Origin: Betaproteobacteria bacterium
Lineage (GTDB): Bacteria > Pseudomonadota > Gammaproteobacteria > Burkholderiales > Usitatibacteraceae
Assembly (NCBI GenBank): GCA_016709665.1
Contig: JADJMI010000003.1
Location: 124,001-188,000, forward strand
Reading direction: 5' to 3'
Length of the DNA: 64,000 nt
Shown here: positions 25,225 to 33,972 of the stretch, in pieces
Position numbering within the stretch: the first letter of the stretch is position 1
Layout of the letters: each line of letters starts with the position of its first letter
Program-made: the position numbers and the translations under genes
Notes under the pieces: model-generated
What the model saw: the letters and a program-made list of their open reading frames with translations, nothing else
Told to the model about the DNA's origin: nothing
Database searches by the model: none

Positions 25225-26070
25225 ATGAAAGCCCCCTTTTCCGTGGCCATCCAGCCCAAGACCCCCGCCGAAGCCGACAAGATGCGCGTCGCCGGCCGCC
25301 TCGCCGCCGAGGTGCTCGACTTCATCACGCCGCACGTCAAGCCCGGCGTGACGACGGGGCAGCTGGACAAGCTCTGCCACGACTACATGGTCGAGGTGCA
25401 GAAGACCATCCCGGCGCCGCTCAACTACGCCCCGCCGGGCCACCGGCCTTACCCGAAGTCGATCTGCACCTCGGTGAACCACCAGGTCTGCCACGGCGTG
25501 CCCGGCGAGAAGGTCCTGAAGCACGGCGACATCGTCAACCTCGACATCACCGTCATCAAGGACGGCTGGCACGGCGACACGAGCCGCATGTTCTGCGTGG
25601 GCGAGCCGTCGATCCAGGCCAAGCGCCTGTGCGACGTCACCTACGAATGCATGTGGAAGGGCATCGCGCAGGTGCGCCCCGGCGCCACGCTGGGCGACAT
25701 CGGCCACGCGGTGCAGCGCCATGCGGAGGCCAACGGCTTCACGATCGTGCGCGAGTTCTGCGGCCACGGCATCGGCCAGCGCTTCCACGAGGAGCCGCAG
25801 GTGGTCCACTACGGCCGCCCCGGCCAGGGCATCCGCATCGAGGAAGGCATGATCTTCACGATCGAGCCGATGGTGAACGCCGGCAAGCGCGACATCCGCA
25901 TGCTCGGCGACGGCTGGACGGTGGTCACCGCCGACCATTCGCTTTCGGCACAGTGGGAACACACGGTCCTGGTGACCGCGGACGGCTTCGAGGTCCTCAC
26001 CGTCTCGGCCGGCATGCCCGCCGTGCCCGCGTTCGTGCAATCCGCGAACGCCATCCCGGCGGCGTCGTAG
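25225..26070 (+). CDS. map: Methionine aminopeptidase, type I
   Basis: 281 residues. Removes the N-terminal Met from new proteins after deformylation. Metal ligands are seen in DIVNLDITVIKDGWHGDTSR (two Asp), EFCGHGIGQRFHEEP (His), and FTIEPMVNAG (Glu) with a further Glu near QWEHTVLV. The ATG at 25225 is preferred over a TTG two codons earlier. There is no RBS, and the -10 box is so near that the transcript may be almost leaderless. A ~15-residue tail after the core is non-conserved. It is followed by glnD after 7 bases. Confidence 0.95.
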   Translation: MKAPFSVAIQPKTPAEADKMRVAGRLAAEVLDFITPHVKPGVTTGQLDKLCHDYMVEVQKTIPAPLNYAPPGHRPYPKSICTSVNHQVCHGVPGEKVLKHGDIVNLDITVIKDGWHGDTSRMFCVGEPSIQAKRLCDVTYECMWKGIAQVRPGATLGDIGHAVQRHAEANGFTIVREFCGHGIGQRFHEEPQVVHYGRPGQGIRIEEGMIFTIEPMVNAGKRDIRMLGDGWTVVTADHSLSAQWEHTVLVTADGFEVLTVSAGMPAVPAFVQSANAIPAAS

Positions 26071-26077
26071 CGCCTCG

Positions 26078-28669
26078 ATGAGCGCGACGGCACCCGCCGC
26101 CCGACGCCCCGCCCCGCCCCCCGAGCGCGACCCCGCCGACGCCCGCCGCTGGCTGAAGGCCCGCCGCGAGGAACTCAAGGCCCGCTACCTGAAGCGCCCG
26201 GAGCCCGCGCGCCTGCTCGCGTCCCAGGCCGCGCTCGTGGACGCGCTCCTCGCCCGGCTCTGGAACGCCTGCGTGGGCGACCGCGAGGCGGCCCTCGTCG
26301 CCGTCGGCGGCTACGGCCGCGGTGCCCTCTACCCGCATTCCGACGTGGACGTGCTCGTGCTGCTGCCGGACGGCCGCGCGCCCGACGCCGACATGGAACG
26401 CTTCGTCGGGCTGCTGTGGGATTGCGGCCTCGACCCCGGCCACAGCGTGCGCACCCTCTCCGAGTGCGTCGAGGAGGCCGGCAAGGACGTCACCGTGGAC
26501 ACGAGCCTGCTCGAGGCGCGGCTCGTCAGCGGCAACGCGGCGCTCGTCGCCGAGCTCGAGGTGCGGCTCGCCAAGCGCCGCAGCGTGCGCGACTACTTCC
26601 GCGCCAAGGTGGAGGAGCAGCGCCGCCGCCACGACCGCTTCCAGGAGGCCGCCTACAACCTCGAGCCCAACATCAAGGAAAGCCCCGGGGGCCTCAGGGA
26701 CCTGCAGACGGTCCTCTGGCTCGCGCGCGCCGCGGGGCTCGGGCGCAACTGGGCGGAGCTCGCGCAGCACGAGATCATCACGCCGCGCGAGGCCGCGGCC
26801 ATCGGCAAGCACGAGCGGGTGCTGCAGGACCTGCGCGTGCGATTGCACCAGCTGGCCGGGCGACGCGAGGACCGCGTCGTCTTCGACCACCAGATCGAGC
26901 TCGCGCGGCAGCTCAAGCTCGAGGGCACGAAGTCCCTGGCCGCCTCGGACCTGCTCATGCGCCGCTACTACCTCGCGGCCAAGGCCATCTGGCGCTTCAA
27001 CCAGATCCTGCTCGCGAACCTCTACGCGCGGATCGTGCCGCGCGAGGAGCGCAAGTTCCGCGTGCTCGACGACGACTTCCAGCTGGTCGACTACACGCTG
27101 GGCCTGCGCGACCCGATGCTCTTCGAGCGCGAGCCGGGCAAGATGCTCGAGGCCTTCAAGCGGCTCCAGGCCGACCGCGGCATCGCGAACCTCTCGGCCG
27201 GCGCCCTGCGCGCCATCTCGCGCGCGCTGCCCCGCATCGACAAGGCCTTCCGCGACGACCCGGCGAACAAGCGGCGCTTCCTCGAGATCATCCGCGGCGA
27301 CCGCCTCACCTGGACCCTGCGCCGCATGAGCCGCTACGGCGTGCTGGGCCGCTACATCCCGGCCTTCGGGCGAATCACCGGGCAGATGCAGCACGACCTC
27401 TTCCACGTCTACACCGTGGACGAGCACATCCTGATGGTCGTGCGGAACCTGCGCCGTTTCGCGATCCCGCGCTTCGACCACGAGTACCCGTTCCTGTCGA
27501 GCCTCATGCAGGAATTCGACACGCCGGAGATCCTCTACCTCGCCGCGCTCTTCCACGACATCGCCAAGGGCCGCGGCGGCGACCACTCGGCGCTCGGGGC
27601 CCGCGACGCCGAGCGCTTCTGCCGCGGCCACGGCCTGACGAAATCCGACGCGCGCCTGGTGGCGTGGCTCGTGGAGCACCACCTCGTCATGTCGGCGACG
27701 GCGCAGAAGCAGGACCTCTCGGACCCCGAGGTGATCAGCGATTTCGCCACGCTCGTGAAGGACGAGCGCACCCTCACCGCGCTCTACATCCTCACCGTCG
27801 CCGACGTGCGCGGCACGAGCCCCAAGGTGTGGAACGCCTGGAAGGGCAAGCTCCTCGAGGACCTCTTCCGCTCCACGCGCCGCATCCTGCGCGGGGACAC
27901 GGCCTACGCCGCCCGCGCGATCGAGGCGAAGAAGGCCGAGGCGCTCAGGAGCCTTGCCCACTACATCGCGGACCCGTGCGCCCACGACGCCCTGTGGAAG
28001 CAGCTGGGCGAGGACTACTTCCAGCGCTTCGAGGCCGGCGAGATCGCCTGGCACACGCGCACCCTGTGCCTTCGCCACACGCCCGAGGCGGCCGTGGTGC
28101 GCGCGCGCCTCTCGCCCGTGGGCGAGGGCCTGCAGGTGCTCGTCTACGCCCACGACCAGCCCGGGCTCTTCGCCCGCATCACGGGGTTCTTCGAGCGGCT
28201 GCAGTTCGACATCGCCGCGGCGAAGATCTACACCACGAACCACGGCTACGCGCTCGACAGCTTCCAGGTGCTCTCGCGCGCCCGCGCCGGCGAGCACCAC
28301 CGCGACCTCATCGAGTCCATCGAGAAGAAGCTGCCCGATCGCCTCGCGCCCGAGGCGCCTCTCGACGAGCCCAAGCCCGGCCGCGTCTCCCGCTGGGCGA
28401 AGCATTTCCCGGTGAAGCCCAAGGTGCTGCTGGTGAAGCACCGCCGGGGCGAGGGCTGGCAGCTCTTCCTGAGCGGCGGCGACCGGCCGGGCCTGCTGTC
28501 CGCGGCCGCGCGCCTGTTCGTGAAGCACGGCCTGAACCTCGAGGACGCCCGCATCACCACGCTGGGCGCCCGGGCCGAGGACACCTTCGAGCTCACCGGC
28601 GCGGTACTCGCCACCGAGGAAGGCCGCGCCGCGCTGGTGGCGGATCTCGAGACGCTTCTCGCCGCTTGA
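26078..28669 (+). CDS. glnD: Bifunctional uridylyltransferase/uridylyl-removing enzyme GlnD
   Basis: 863 residues. Senses glutamine and adds or removes UMP on PII proteins. Order: nucleotidyltransferase domain with VAVGGYGRGALYPHSDVDVL (about 70-90), PII-uridylyl helical domain, HD hydrolase domain with LFHDIAKGRGGDHS (about 490), and two C-terminal ACT domains, each recognisable (LVYAHDQPGLFARITGFFE and LFLSGGDRPGLLSAAARLF). All parts are complete. Next to map, as in many Betaproteobacteria. Confidence 0.96.
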   Translation: MSATAPAARRPAPPPERDPADARRWLKARREELKARYLKRPEPARLLASQAALVDALLARLWNACVGDREAALVAVGGYGRGALYPHSDVDVLVLLPDGRAPDADMERFVGLLWDCGLDPGHSVRTLSECVEEAGKDVTVDTSLLEARLVSGNAALVAELEVRLAKRRSVRDYFRAKVEEQRRRHDRFQEAAYNLEPNIKESPGGLRDLQTVLWLARAAGLGRNWAELAQHEIITPREAAAIGKHERVLQDLRVRLHQLAGRREDRVVFDHQIELARQLKLEGTKSLAASDLLMRRYYLAAKAIWRFNQILLANLYARIVPREERKFRVLDDDFQLVDYTLGLRDPMLFEREPGKMLEAFKRLQADRGIANLSAGALRAISRALPRIDKAFRDDPANKRRFLEIIRGDRLTWTLRRMSRYGVLGRYIPAFGRITGQMQHDLFHVYTVDEHILMVVRNLRRFAIPRFDHEYPFLSSLMQEFDTPEILYLAALFHDIAKGRGGDHSALGARDAERFCRGHGLTKSDARLVAWLVEHHLVMSATAQKQDLSDPEVISDFATLVKDERTLTALYILTVADVRGTSPKVWNAWKGKLLEDLFRSTRRILRGDTAYAARAIEAKKAEALRSLAHYIADPCAHDALWKQLGEDYFQRFEAGEIAWHTRTLCLRHTPEAAVVRARLSPVGEGLQVLVYAHDQPGLFARITGFFERLQFDIAAAKIYTTNHGYALDSFQVLSRARAGEHHRDLIESIEKKLPDRLAPEAPLDEPKPGRVSRWAKHFPVKPKVLLVKHRRGEGWQLFLSGGDRPGLLSAAARLFVKHGLNLEDARITTLGARAEDTFELTGAVLATEEGRAALVADLETLLAA

Positions 28670-28736
28670 GGGCAGAATGAAGGTCGCTGGTTCGCCCCTT
28701 GCTTGAAGCCTTCGATCCCCCTTCCCGGAGCCCGCC

Positions 28737-29717
28737 ATGAAAGCCGCCCGCCGCGCCCTCGTCACCGCCCTCGCCGCCCTGCCCCTTCTTGCCGCCGGAT
28801 CCGCCCTGGCCCAGGGCTATCCCGCCAAGTCGATCCGCCTCATCGTGCCGCTCGCGGCCGGCAGCACGGCGGACATCATCTCGCGCACCGTCGGCGCGGA
28901 ACTCACCAAGACGCTCGGGCAACCCATCGTCGTGGAGAACAAGACGGGCGCGGGCGGCACCATCGCCATGGCCGAGGTCGCGCGCTCCCAGCCCGACGGC
29001 TACACGATCAGCTTCGCCTCGCAGGGCACGCTGGTGTTCAACCAGGCGCTCTACGCCAACCCCGGCTACGACTCGCTCAAGGACTTCCAGCCCATCGCGT
29101 TCGTGGGCGGCGTCTCGAACGTCATGATCGTGAATCCGTCGAATCCGGCGGCCAAGCCGCTCGAGGTCGTGGCGGCCGCCAAGGCCAAGCCCGGCACGCT
29201 CACCTTTTCCTCCGGCGGCAGCGGCACCAGCCATCACCTTTCCGGCGTTCTCTTCGGCCAGATGACCGGCACCGACCTGGTGCACGTTCCCTACAAGGGC
29301 GCACCGCAGGGCATCGTCGCCGTCATGTCCGGCGAGGTGTCGATGGGCTTCTTCAACACGCCGACGGTGATCAGCCAGATCAAGGACAAGCGCCTGAAGC
29401 CCCTGGCCGTGACGAGCCTCAAGCGATCGCCCCTGCTGCCCGACGTGCCCACGCTCGACGAGATGGGCGTGAAGGGCTACGAGGTGAACACGTGGTTCGG
29501 CTTCGTGGCGCGCGCGGGCACGCCGCCGGATATCGTGAAGCGCCTGCATGCGGAGATCGAGAAGATCCTCGCCTCGCCCGCCATCCGGGAAAAACTGGCC
29601 GCCCAGGGCTTCGACATCGCCGCGCCGACCTCGCCCGCGCAGTTCGCGAAGATCATCGCGGACGACCTCGCGAGCTGGACGCCGGTCGTGAAGAAGTCGG
29701 GCGCGAAGGCGGACTAG
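28737..29717 (+). CDS. Bug-family (TctC-like) periplasmic solute-binding protein
   Basis: 326 residues with a signal peptide (~1-25, GSALAQ). The motifs YPAKSIRLIVPLAAGSTADI, VENKTGAGGTIAMAEVARSQ, PDGYT and VPYKGAPQG are hallmarks of Bug proteins, extremely numerous in Betaproteobacteria; they bind carboxylated or amide ligands. No TctAB membrane partner is adjacent, so it is an orphan binding protein. Convergent with the sulfatase gene. The ligand cannot be told. Confidence 0.9.
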   Translation: MKAARRALVTALAALPLLAAGSALAQGYPAKSIRLIVPLAAGSTADIISRTVGAELTKTLGQPIVVENKTGAGGTIAMAEVARSQPDGYTISFASQGTLVFNQALYANPGYDSLKDFQPIAFVGGVSNVMIVNPSNPAAKPLEVVAAAKAKPGTLTFSSGGSGTSHHLSGVLFGQMTGTDLVHVPYKGAPQGIVAVMSGEVSMGFFNTPTVISQIKDKRLKPLAVTSLKRSPLLPDVPTLDEMGVKGYEVNTWFGFVARAGTPPDIVKRLHAEIEKILASPAIREKLAAQGFDIAAPTSPAQFAKIIADDLASWTPVVKKSGAKAD

Positions 29718-29724
29718 CGCCCGC

Positions 29725-31107
29725 TCAGAGCCCCAGGGCCTCGGCGACGAGGCCGCGCAGCTTCTTCTTCAGCTTCGCCTTCACCGGCGCGAGCTTCGCG
29801 GCGGCCGCGAGGTTCTTCAGTTCCCAGGGGTCCTTCTCGAGGTCGTAGAGCTCGTCGAGCTCGCCGTTCCTCGCGCGGTTCACCCAGTGGATGTACTTGT
29901 AGCGGTCCGTGCGCACGGCCTTGTAGGTCATGCCCACGAGCCAGGGCATGGCGTTCTCGGCCCAGTACTCCACGAGGAAGGCGTCGCGCGTCTTCGCGCG
30001 CGCCGAGCGGAAGAGCGGCAGCATCGACTTGCCCTGGATCTGCGGGCCGGGCTTGCCGCCCGCCAGTTCGATGAAGGTGGGCGCGATGTCCTGGCAGATG
30101 ACGAGCGCGTCGCGCCGGCTGCCGGCCTTCACCAGCGGCGGGAAGCGCACGCAGAACGGCGAGCGGATGCCGTCCTCGTAGGCGAAGCGGCGTTCCGGCC
30201 CCAGGCCGTGCTCGCCGAAGAAGTAGCCGTTGTCGCCCAGGAACACGATGCAGGTGTTGTCGAGCTCGCCTTGCTTCTCGAGCGTGGCGAGGATGCGGCC
30301 CACGCCCTCGTCCACCGAGGCCATCATGGCCGCGCGCCGGCGGATCTCCTCCTGCGTGCCGGCCTGCAGGGCGTCGAGCACCGTGCGCGCGGGCTTGCCG
30401 CGCTTCAGGTCGAAGCACTCCTTCCACGCGGGCTTCGCCTTCACCACCTCGGCCGGCGTGAGCATGTTGGGCGACTTCGGGAATCGCTTGCCCTTGTAGA
30501 GGTTCTCGTGGCGCGGCGGGAGGACGTAGCCGCCCTGCGCGGAGATGACGAGCGTGCCGTCCGCGGCCTGCTCGGCGTCCGGGTGCACGGCCTTGTGCGC
30601 GAAGAAGAGCGAGAAGGGCTTCTTGCGCTTCTTCTCGAGGAAGCCGACCGCCAGGTCGTTCATGATGTCCGTGATGTAGCCCTTGTGGGACTTGTACTTC
30701 CCGTCGTGGTTGAGCGTCGGGTCCATGAGCCTGCCGTGGCCGTCGTAGCTCACCCAGGTGTCGTAGCCGGGGCGGGGCTTGCCGTCGTTGCCCATGTGCC
30801 ACTTGCCGATGTGCGCCGTCTCGTAGCCCAGTCGCTGCAGGTCGAGGTGGTAGTTCGGCAGCCGATGGCTCATCGCATCGCGGGCGACGTTGTCGATGAT
30901 CCCGTGGCGGCTCGCGTACTGGCCGCTCACGATCGAGGCGCGGTTGGGCGAGCAGATGGGCGTCGTGTGGAAGGCGCGCGTGAACATCGCCCCTTCATGC
31001 GCGATGCGGTCGATGTTCGGCGTGAGCATGTAGGGGTGGCCCCCGGCGCCGAACTCGTCGTGGCGAAGGTCGTCGACCAGGATGACCAGCAGGTTGGGCT
31101 TGCGCAT
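29725..31107 (-). CDS. Type I sulfatase (formylglycine-dependent)
   Basis: 460 residues. Hydrolyses a sulfate ester, substrate unknown. Motif CSPNRAS has Cys52 for conversion to formylglycine (CxPxR); metal ligands include Asp12-Asp13 in VDDLRHDEFG and the Asp-Asn of FLGDNGYFFGEHG; AHIGKWHMG supplies further active-site residues. There is no signal peptide, so it is likely cytoplasmic and needs an FGE or anSME maturation enzyme elsewhere. Its place downstream of fghA suggests a possible link to C1 or sulfur compound use, but the gap is small (27 bases) and proves nothing. Confidence 0.88.
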   Translation of the reverse strand: MRKPNLLVILVDDLRHDEFGAGGHPYMLTPNIDRIAHEGAMFTRAFHTTPICSPNRASIVSGQYASRHGIIDNVARDAMSHRLPNYHLDLQRLGYETAHIGKWHMGNDGKPRPGYDTWVSYDGHGRLMDPTLNHDGKYKSHKGYITDIMNDLAVGFLEKKRKKPFSLFFAHKAVHPDAEQAADGTLVISAQGGYVLPPRHENLYKGKRFPKSPNMLTPAEVVKAKPAWKECFDLKRGKPARTVLDALQAGTQEEIRRRAAMMASVDEGVGRILATLEKQGELDNTCIVFLGDNGYFFGEHGLGPERRFAYEDGIRSPFCVRFPPLVKAGSRRDALVICQDIAPTFIELAGGKPGPQIQGKSMLPLFRSARAKTRDAFLVEYWAENAMPWLVGMTYKAVRTDRYKYIHWVNRARNGELDELYDLEKDPWELKNLAAAAKLAPVKAKLKKKLRGLVAEALGL

Positions 31108-31134
31108 GGCGTTCTCGCTTTCTTTCCTTGACCG

Positions 31135-32005
31135 CTATTCGGCCGGCTCGCCCCGTCGCGCGAGGCCGAGGCCGCGCGCGTGGTGGCGCAGGTGATCGGC
31201 CACGACCGACTGGATGAACCAGTAGCTGTGGTCGTAGCCGGGGTGGCGCCGCACCTGCACGCGAACGCCGGTGCCCTCGCTCGCCGCCACCAGCCGCTCG
31301 GGCTGGAGCTGCGCGGCGAGAAACTTGTCCTCATCGCCCTGGTCCACGAGGACCGGCGCCGCGAACGCCGTCGTCTTCACGAGCTCGCACGCGTCCCAGG
31401 CCTTCCAGGCCGATTCGTCGGATCCGAGGTAGCCCGCGAACGCCTTCGTCCCCCAGGGCACCTGCGTCGGCGCCACGATCGGGCGCGATCGCGGAGAGGC
31501 TGCGGTAGCGCTCGGGGTTGCGAAAGGCGCACACCAGGGCCCCGTGGCCCCCCATGGAATGGCCGAAAATGCCTTGGCGCCCGATGTCCGCCGGGAAGCC
31601 CGACGCGAGCAGCTCGGGCAGTTCCTGCGTCACGTACGCGTGCATGCGGTAGTGCGCGGACCACGGCGCCTCGGTGGCGTCGACATAGAAACCGGCGCCC
31701 AGGCCGAAGTCCCAGTCCCGGTCGTCGCCCGGAAGACGGGGCTCGCGCGGGCTCGTGTCCGGGGCGACGAGCATCATGCCCAGGCGGGCGGCCAGGCGCT
31801 GCGCACCCGCCTTGACCATGAAGGTCTCCTCGGTGCAGGTGAGGCCCGCCAGCCAGTAGAGAACCGGCACCGGGCCGCTCGCGGACTGCGGCGGGCGGAA
31901 GACGGAAAAGCGCATCGGGCCCGCGCATTCGCGCGAGGCGTGTCGGTAGAAGCCCTGGACGCCGCCCCAGCAGGCGTGTTCCGAAAGGATCTCGAAGTCC
32001 GCCAC
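31135..32005 (-). CDS. fghA: S-formylglutathione hydrolase, with a frameshift
   Basis: Converts S-formylglutathione to formate and glutathione in formaldehyde detoxification. Alpha/beta-hydrolase with LYWLAGLTCTEETFMVKAGA near the start, nucleophile GHSMGGHGAL and the C-terminal Asp/His region (LVDQGDEDKFL, RHPGYDHSYWFI). The frame breaks near 31480: removal of one base gives the expected SAIAPIVAPTQVPWGTKAF. The GTG start at 32005 follows the adhC stop after one base. Apart from the single-base shift the gene is intact (about 289 residues), so sequence error is likely. Confidence 0.87.
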
Positions 32006-32006
32006 C

Positions 32007-33116
32007 TCAGTACACCACGACGCTTCGGATCGACTCGCCCTTGTGCATGAGGTCGAAGCCCTTGTTGATGTCCTCGAGGGGCATCACGTGGGTGATGAGG
32101 GAGTCGATGTCGATCCTGCCATCCATGTACCAGTCCACGATCTTCGGCACGTCCGTGCGGCCGCGGGCGCCGCCGAAGGCCGTGCCCTTCCAGATGCGTC
32201 CGGTGACGAGCTGGAACGGGCGCGTCTTGATCTCCTGCCCCGCGCCCGCCACGCCGATGATGACCGACACGCCCCAGCCGCGGTGCGTGCACTCGAGCGC
32301 CTGGCGCATGAGGTCCACGTTGCCCACGCACTCGAAGCTGTAGTCCGCGCCGCCGTCCGTGAGCGCCACCAGGTGCGCCACGAGGTCGCCGCCGACCTCC
32401 TTCGGGTTCACGAAATGCGTCATGCCGAACTTCTCGGCGAGGGGCTTCCGGGCCGGGTTCAGGTCCACGCCGATGATCTTGTCGGCGCCGACCAGGCGCG
32501 CGCCCTGGATCACGTTGAGGCCGATGCCGCCCAGGCCGAACACGACCACGTTGGCGCCCGGCTCCACCTTCGCGGTGTTGATGACCGCGCCGATGCCGGT
32601 GGTGACGCCGCAGCCGATGTAGCAGACCTTGTCGAAGGGCGCGTCCTCGCGGATCTTCGCCACGGCGATCTCGGGCAGGACGGTGAAGTTGGAGAACGTC
32701 GAGCAGCCCATGTAGTGGTAGACGGGCTCGCCGGCCAGCGAGAAACGGCTCTTGCCGTCGGGCATCACGCCCTTGCCCTGCGTGGCGCGGATGGCCGTGC
32801 AGAGATTCGTCTTCCTCGACAGGCACGACTTGCACTGCCGGCATTCCGGCGTGTAGAGCGGGATCACGTGGTCGCCCTTCTTCAGGCTCGTGACGCCCGG
32901 GCCCACGTCGACCACGATGCCCGCGCCCTCGTGGCCCAGGATGGCCGGGAAGATGCCCTCCGGGTCGGCCCCGGAGCGCGTGAACTCGTCGGTGTGGCAC
33001 AGGCCGGTGGCCTTGATCTCCACCAGCACCTCGCCCGGGCCGGGGCCCGCGAGGTCGACCGTCTCGATGGATAGGGGCTCTCCGGCCTTGAAGGCCACCG
33101 CGGCGCGCGTCTTCAT
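32007..33116 (-). CDS. frmA: S-(hydroxymethyl)glutathione dehydrogenase / class III alcohol dehydrogenase
   Basis: 369 residues. Oxidises S-hydroxymethylglutathione (formaldehyde + glutathione) with NAD; also reduces S-nitrosoglutathione. Catalytic zinc site GLCHTDEFTRSG and GHEGAGIV; structural zinc cysteines in YTPECRQCKSCLSRKTNLC; Rossmann loop VFGLGGIGLNVIQGA. The first step in the pair with fghA directly downstream. Confidence 0.96.
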   Translation of the reverse strand: MKTRAAVAFKAGEPLSIETVDLAGPGPGEVLVEIKATGLCHTDEFTRSGADPEGIFPAILGHEGAGIVVDVGPGVTSLKKGDHVIPLYTPECRQCKSCLSRKTNLCTAIRATQGKGVMPDGKSRFSLAGEPVYHYMGCSTFSNFTVLPEIAVAKIREDAPFDKVCYIGCGVTTGIGAVINTAKVEPGANVVVFGLGGIGLNVIQGARLVGADKIIGVDLNPARKPLAEKFGMTHFVNPKEVGGDLVAHLVALTDGGADYSFECVGNVDLMRQALECTHRGWGVSVIIGVAGAGQEIKTRPFQLVTGRIWKGTAFGGARGRTDVPKIVDWYMDGRIDIDSLITHVMPLEDINKGFDLMHKGESIRSVVVY

Positions 33117-33152
33117 GCGTGTTCCTTGCGTATGAGGGGAATGAATGGAATG

Positions 33153-33236
33153 TCAGGCGATGGCGAGTCCGTCTTCGAACCCGGGTCGGCCCTGGGTCAC
33201 ACGGTACAGGGTCGGGATGAACGGCAGGGTGACAGG
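33153..33236 (-). pseudogene. Possible remnant of a small membrane-protein gene
   Basis: Read on the reverse strand this ends LYRVTQGRPGFEDGLAIA then stop, resembling the end of the intact protein at 54736-55101 (LYRVIKGWLKLNDGLAIA). Nucleotide similarity is strongest over the last 21 bases. No start or upstream part is seen; the CBS-BON gene occupies the DNA upstream. It lies in the 145-base gap between frmA and the CBS-BON gene. Confidence 0.4.
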
Positions 33237-33261
33237 CCGATGGCGACGGATCGCGCCGGCC

Positions 33262-33951
33262 TCAGGTGGCCTGGCCGGCTCCGCGGGGAAGGAGCGTGAT
33301 GCGCTCGCGCACCTGCTTCCTGCCCGCGACCGACTCCGCGGCCACGCCCATGGCGTTCTTCTCCTCCTCGCTCTGGGCCATGCCCCAGAGGTGCACGACG
33401 CCCTCCGAAACCACGACGTTGATGTAGAGCGTACGCGCGCCCGTCGCCTTGAGGGCCGCCAGCACCGCTTCGCGCAGCGCGCGGTCGTCGGCCTGGGGAG
33501 CCGGGGGTTTCGACTGCGCCACCAGGGCCTGCAGGAGATTGGCGCGGCTCACGATGCCCACCACCTTTCCGGCGCTCATCACGGGCACGCGCTTGATGCG
33601 GTGCTTCTCGAGGAGGGCGGCGATGTCCTGGAGCGATGTCTCCTCCTCCACGGTGAGCACCTTCCGGGTCATGACGTCGCTGGCGCGCAGGCCGTGGCTC
33701 TTCAGGTACTCGCGCGCTTCGTCCTGCGGCTCGGAAAGGAGCGTGAGCCACCAGGAGGGGCGGCGCTCGGTTCCGGCCTCCGGGCGACGCATGAGGTCGC
33801 CCTCGCTCACGACGCCCAGCAAGGCCCCGGCTTCGTCCACCACCGGGGTGGCGCTGATGTGGCGCTCGAGCAGCAGCCTCGCGATGTCCGTCACCGAATC
33901 ATCGGGGCCCACGGTCACCACGGGGCTGGTCATCACGTCCTTCGCTTGCAT
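33262..33951 (-). CDS. CBS-pair protein with a C-terminal BON domain
   Basis: 229 residues, cytoplasmic. Two CBS motifs (about 1-62: VMTSPVVTVGPDDSVTDIAR; about 92-145: VMTRKVLTVEEETSLQDIAA) normally bind adenine nucleotides as an energy sensor; a BON domain (about 155-215, TLYINVVVSEGVVHLWGMAQ) may contact membranes or other proteins. It follows the GMC dehydrogenase by 21 bases in the same direction. The role is unknown; a sensor function for the operon is only a guess. Confidence 0.85.
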   Translation of the reverse strand: MQAKDVMTSPVVTVGPDDSVTDIARLLLERHISATPVVDEAGALLGVVSEGDLMRRPEAGTERRPSWWLTLLSEPQDEAREYLKSHGLRASDVMTRKVLTVEEETSLQDIAALLEKHRIKRVPVMSAGKVVGIVSRANLLQALVAQSKPPAPQADDRALREAVLAALKATGARTLYINVVVSEGVVHLWGMAQSEEEKNAMGVAAESVAGRKQVRERITLLPRGAGQAT

Positions 33952-33972
33952 GGTGCAGTTCCTCCAGGAGGG

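Noticed and set aside
24475..25228. Several short open frames on both strands between rpsB and map
   Set aside because: They follow from the inverted repeats and the high G+C content; products are Pro/Arg/Gly-rich without recognisable motifs or RBS.
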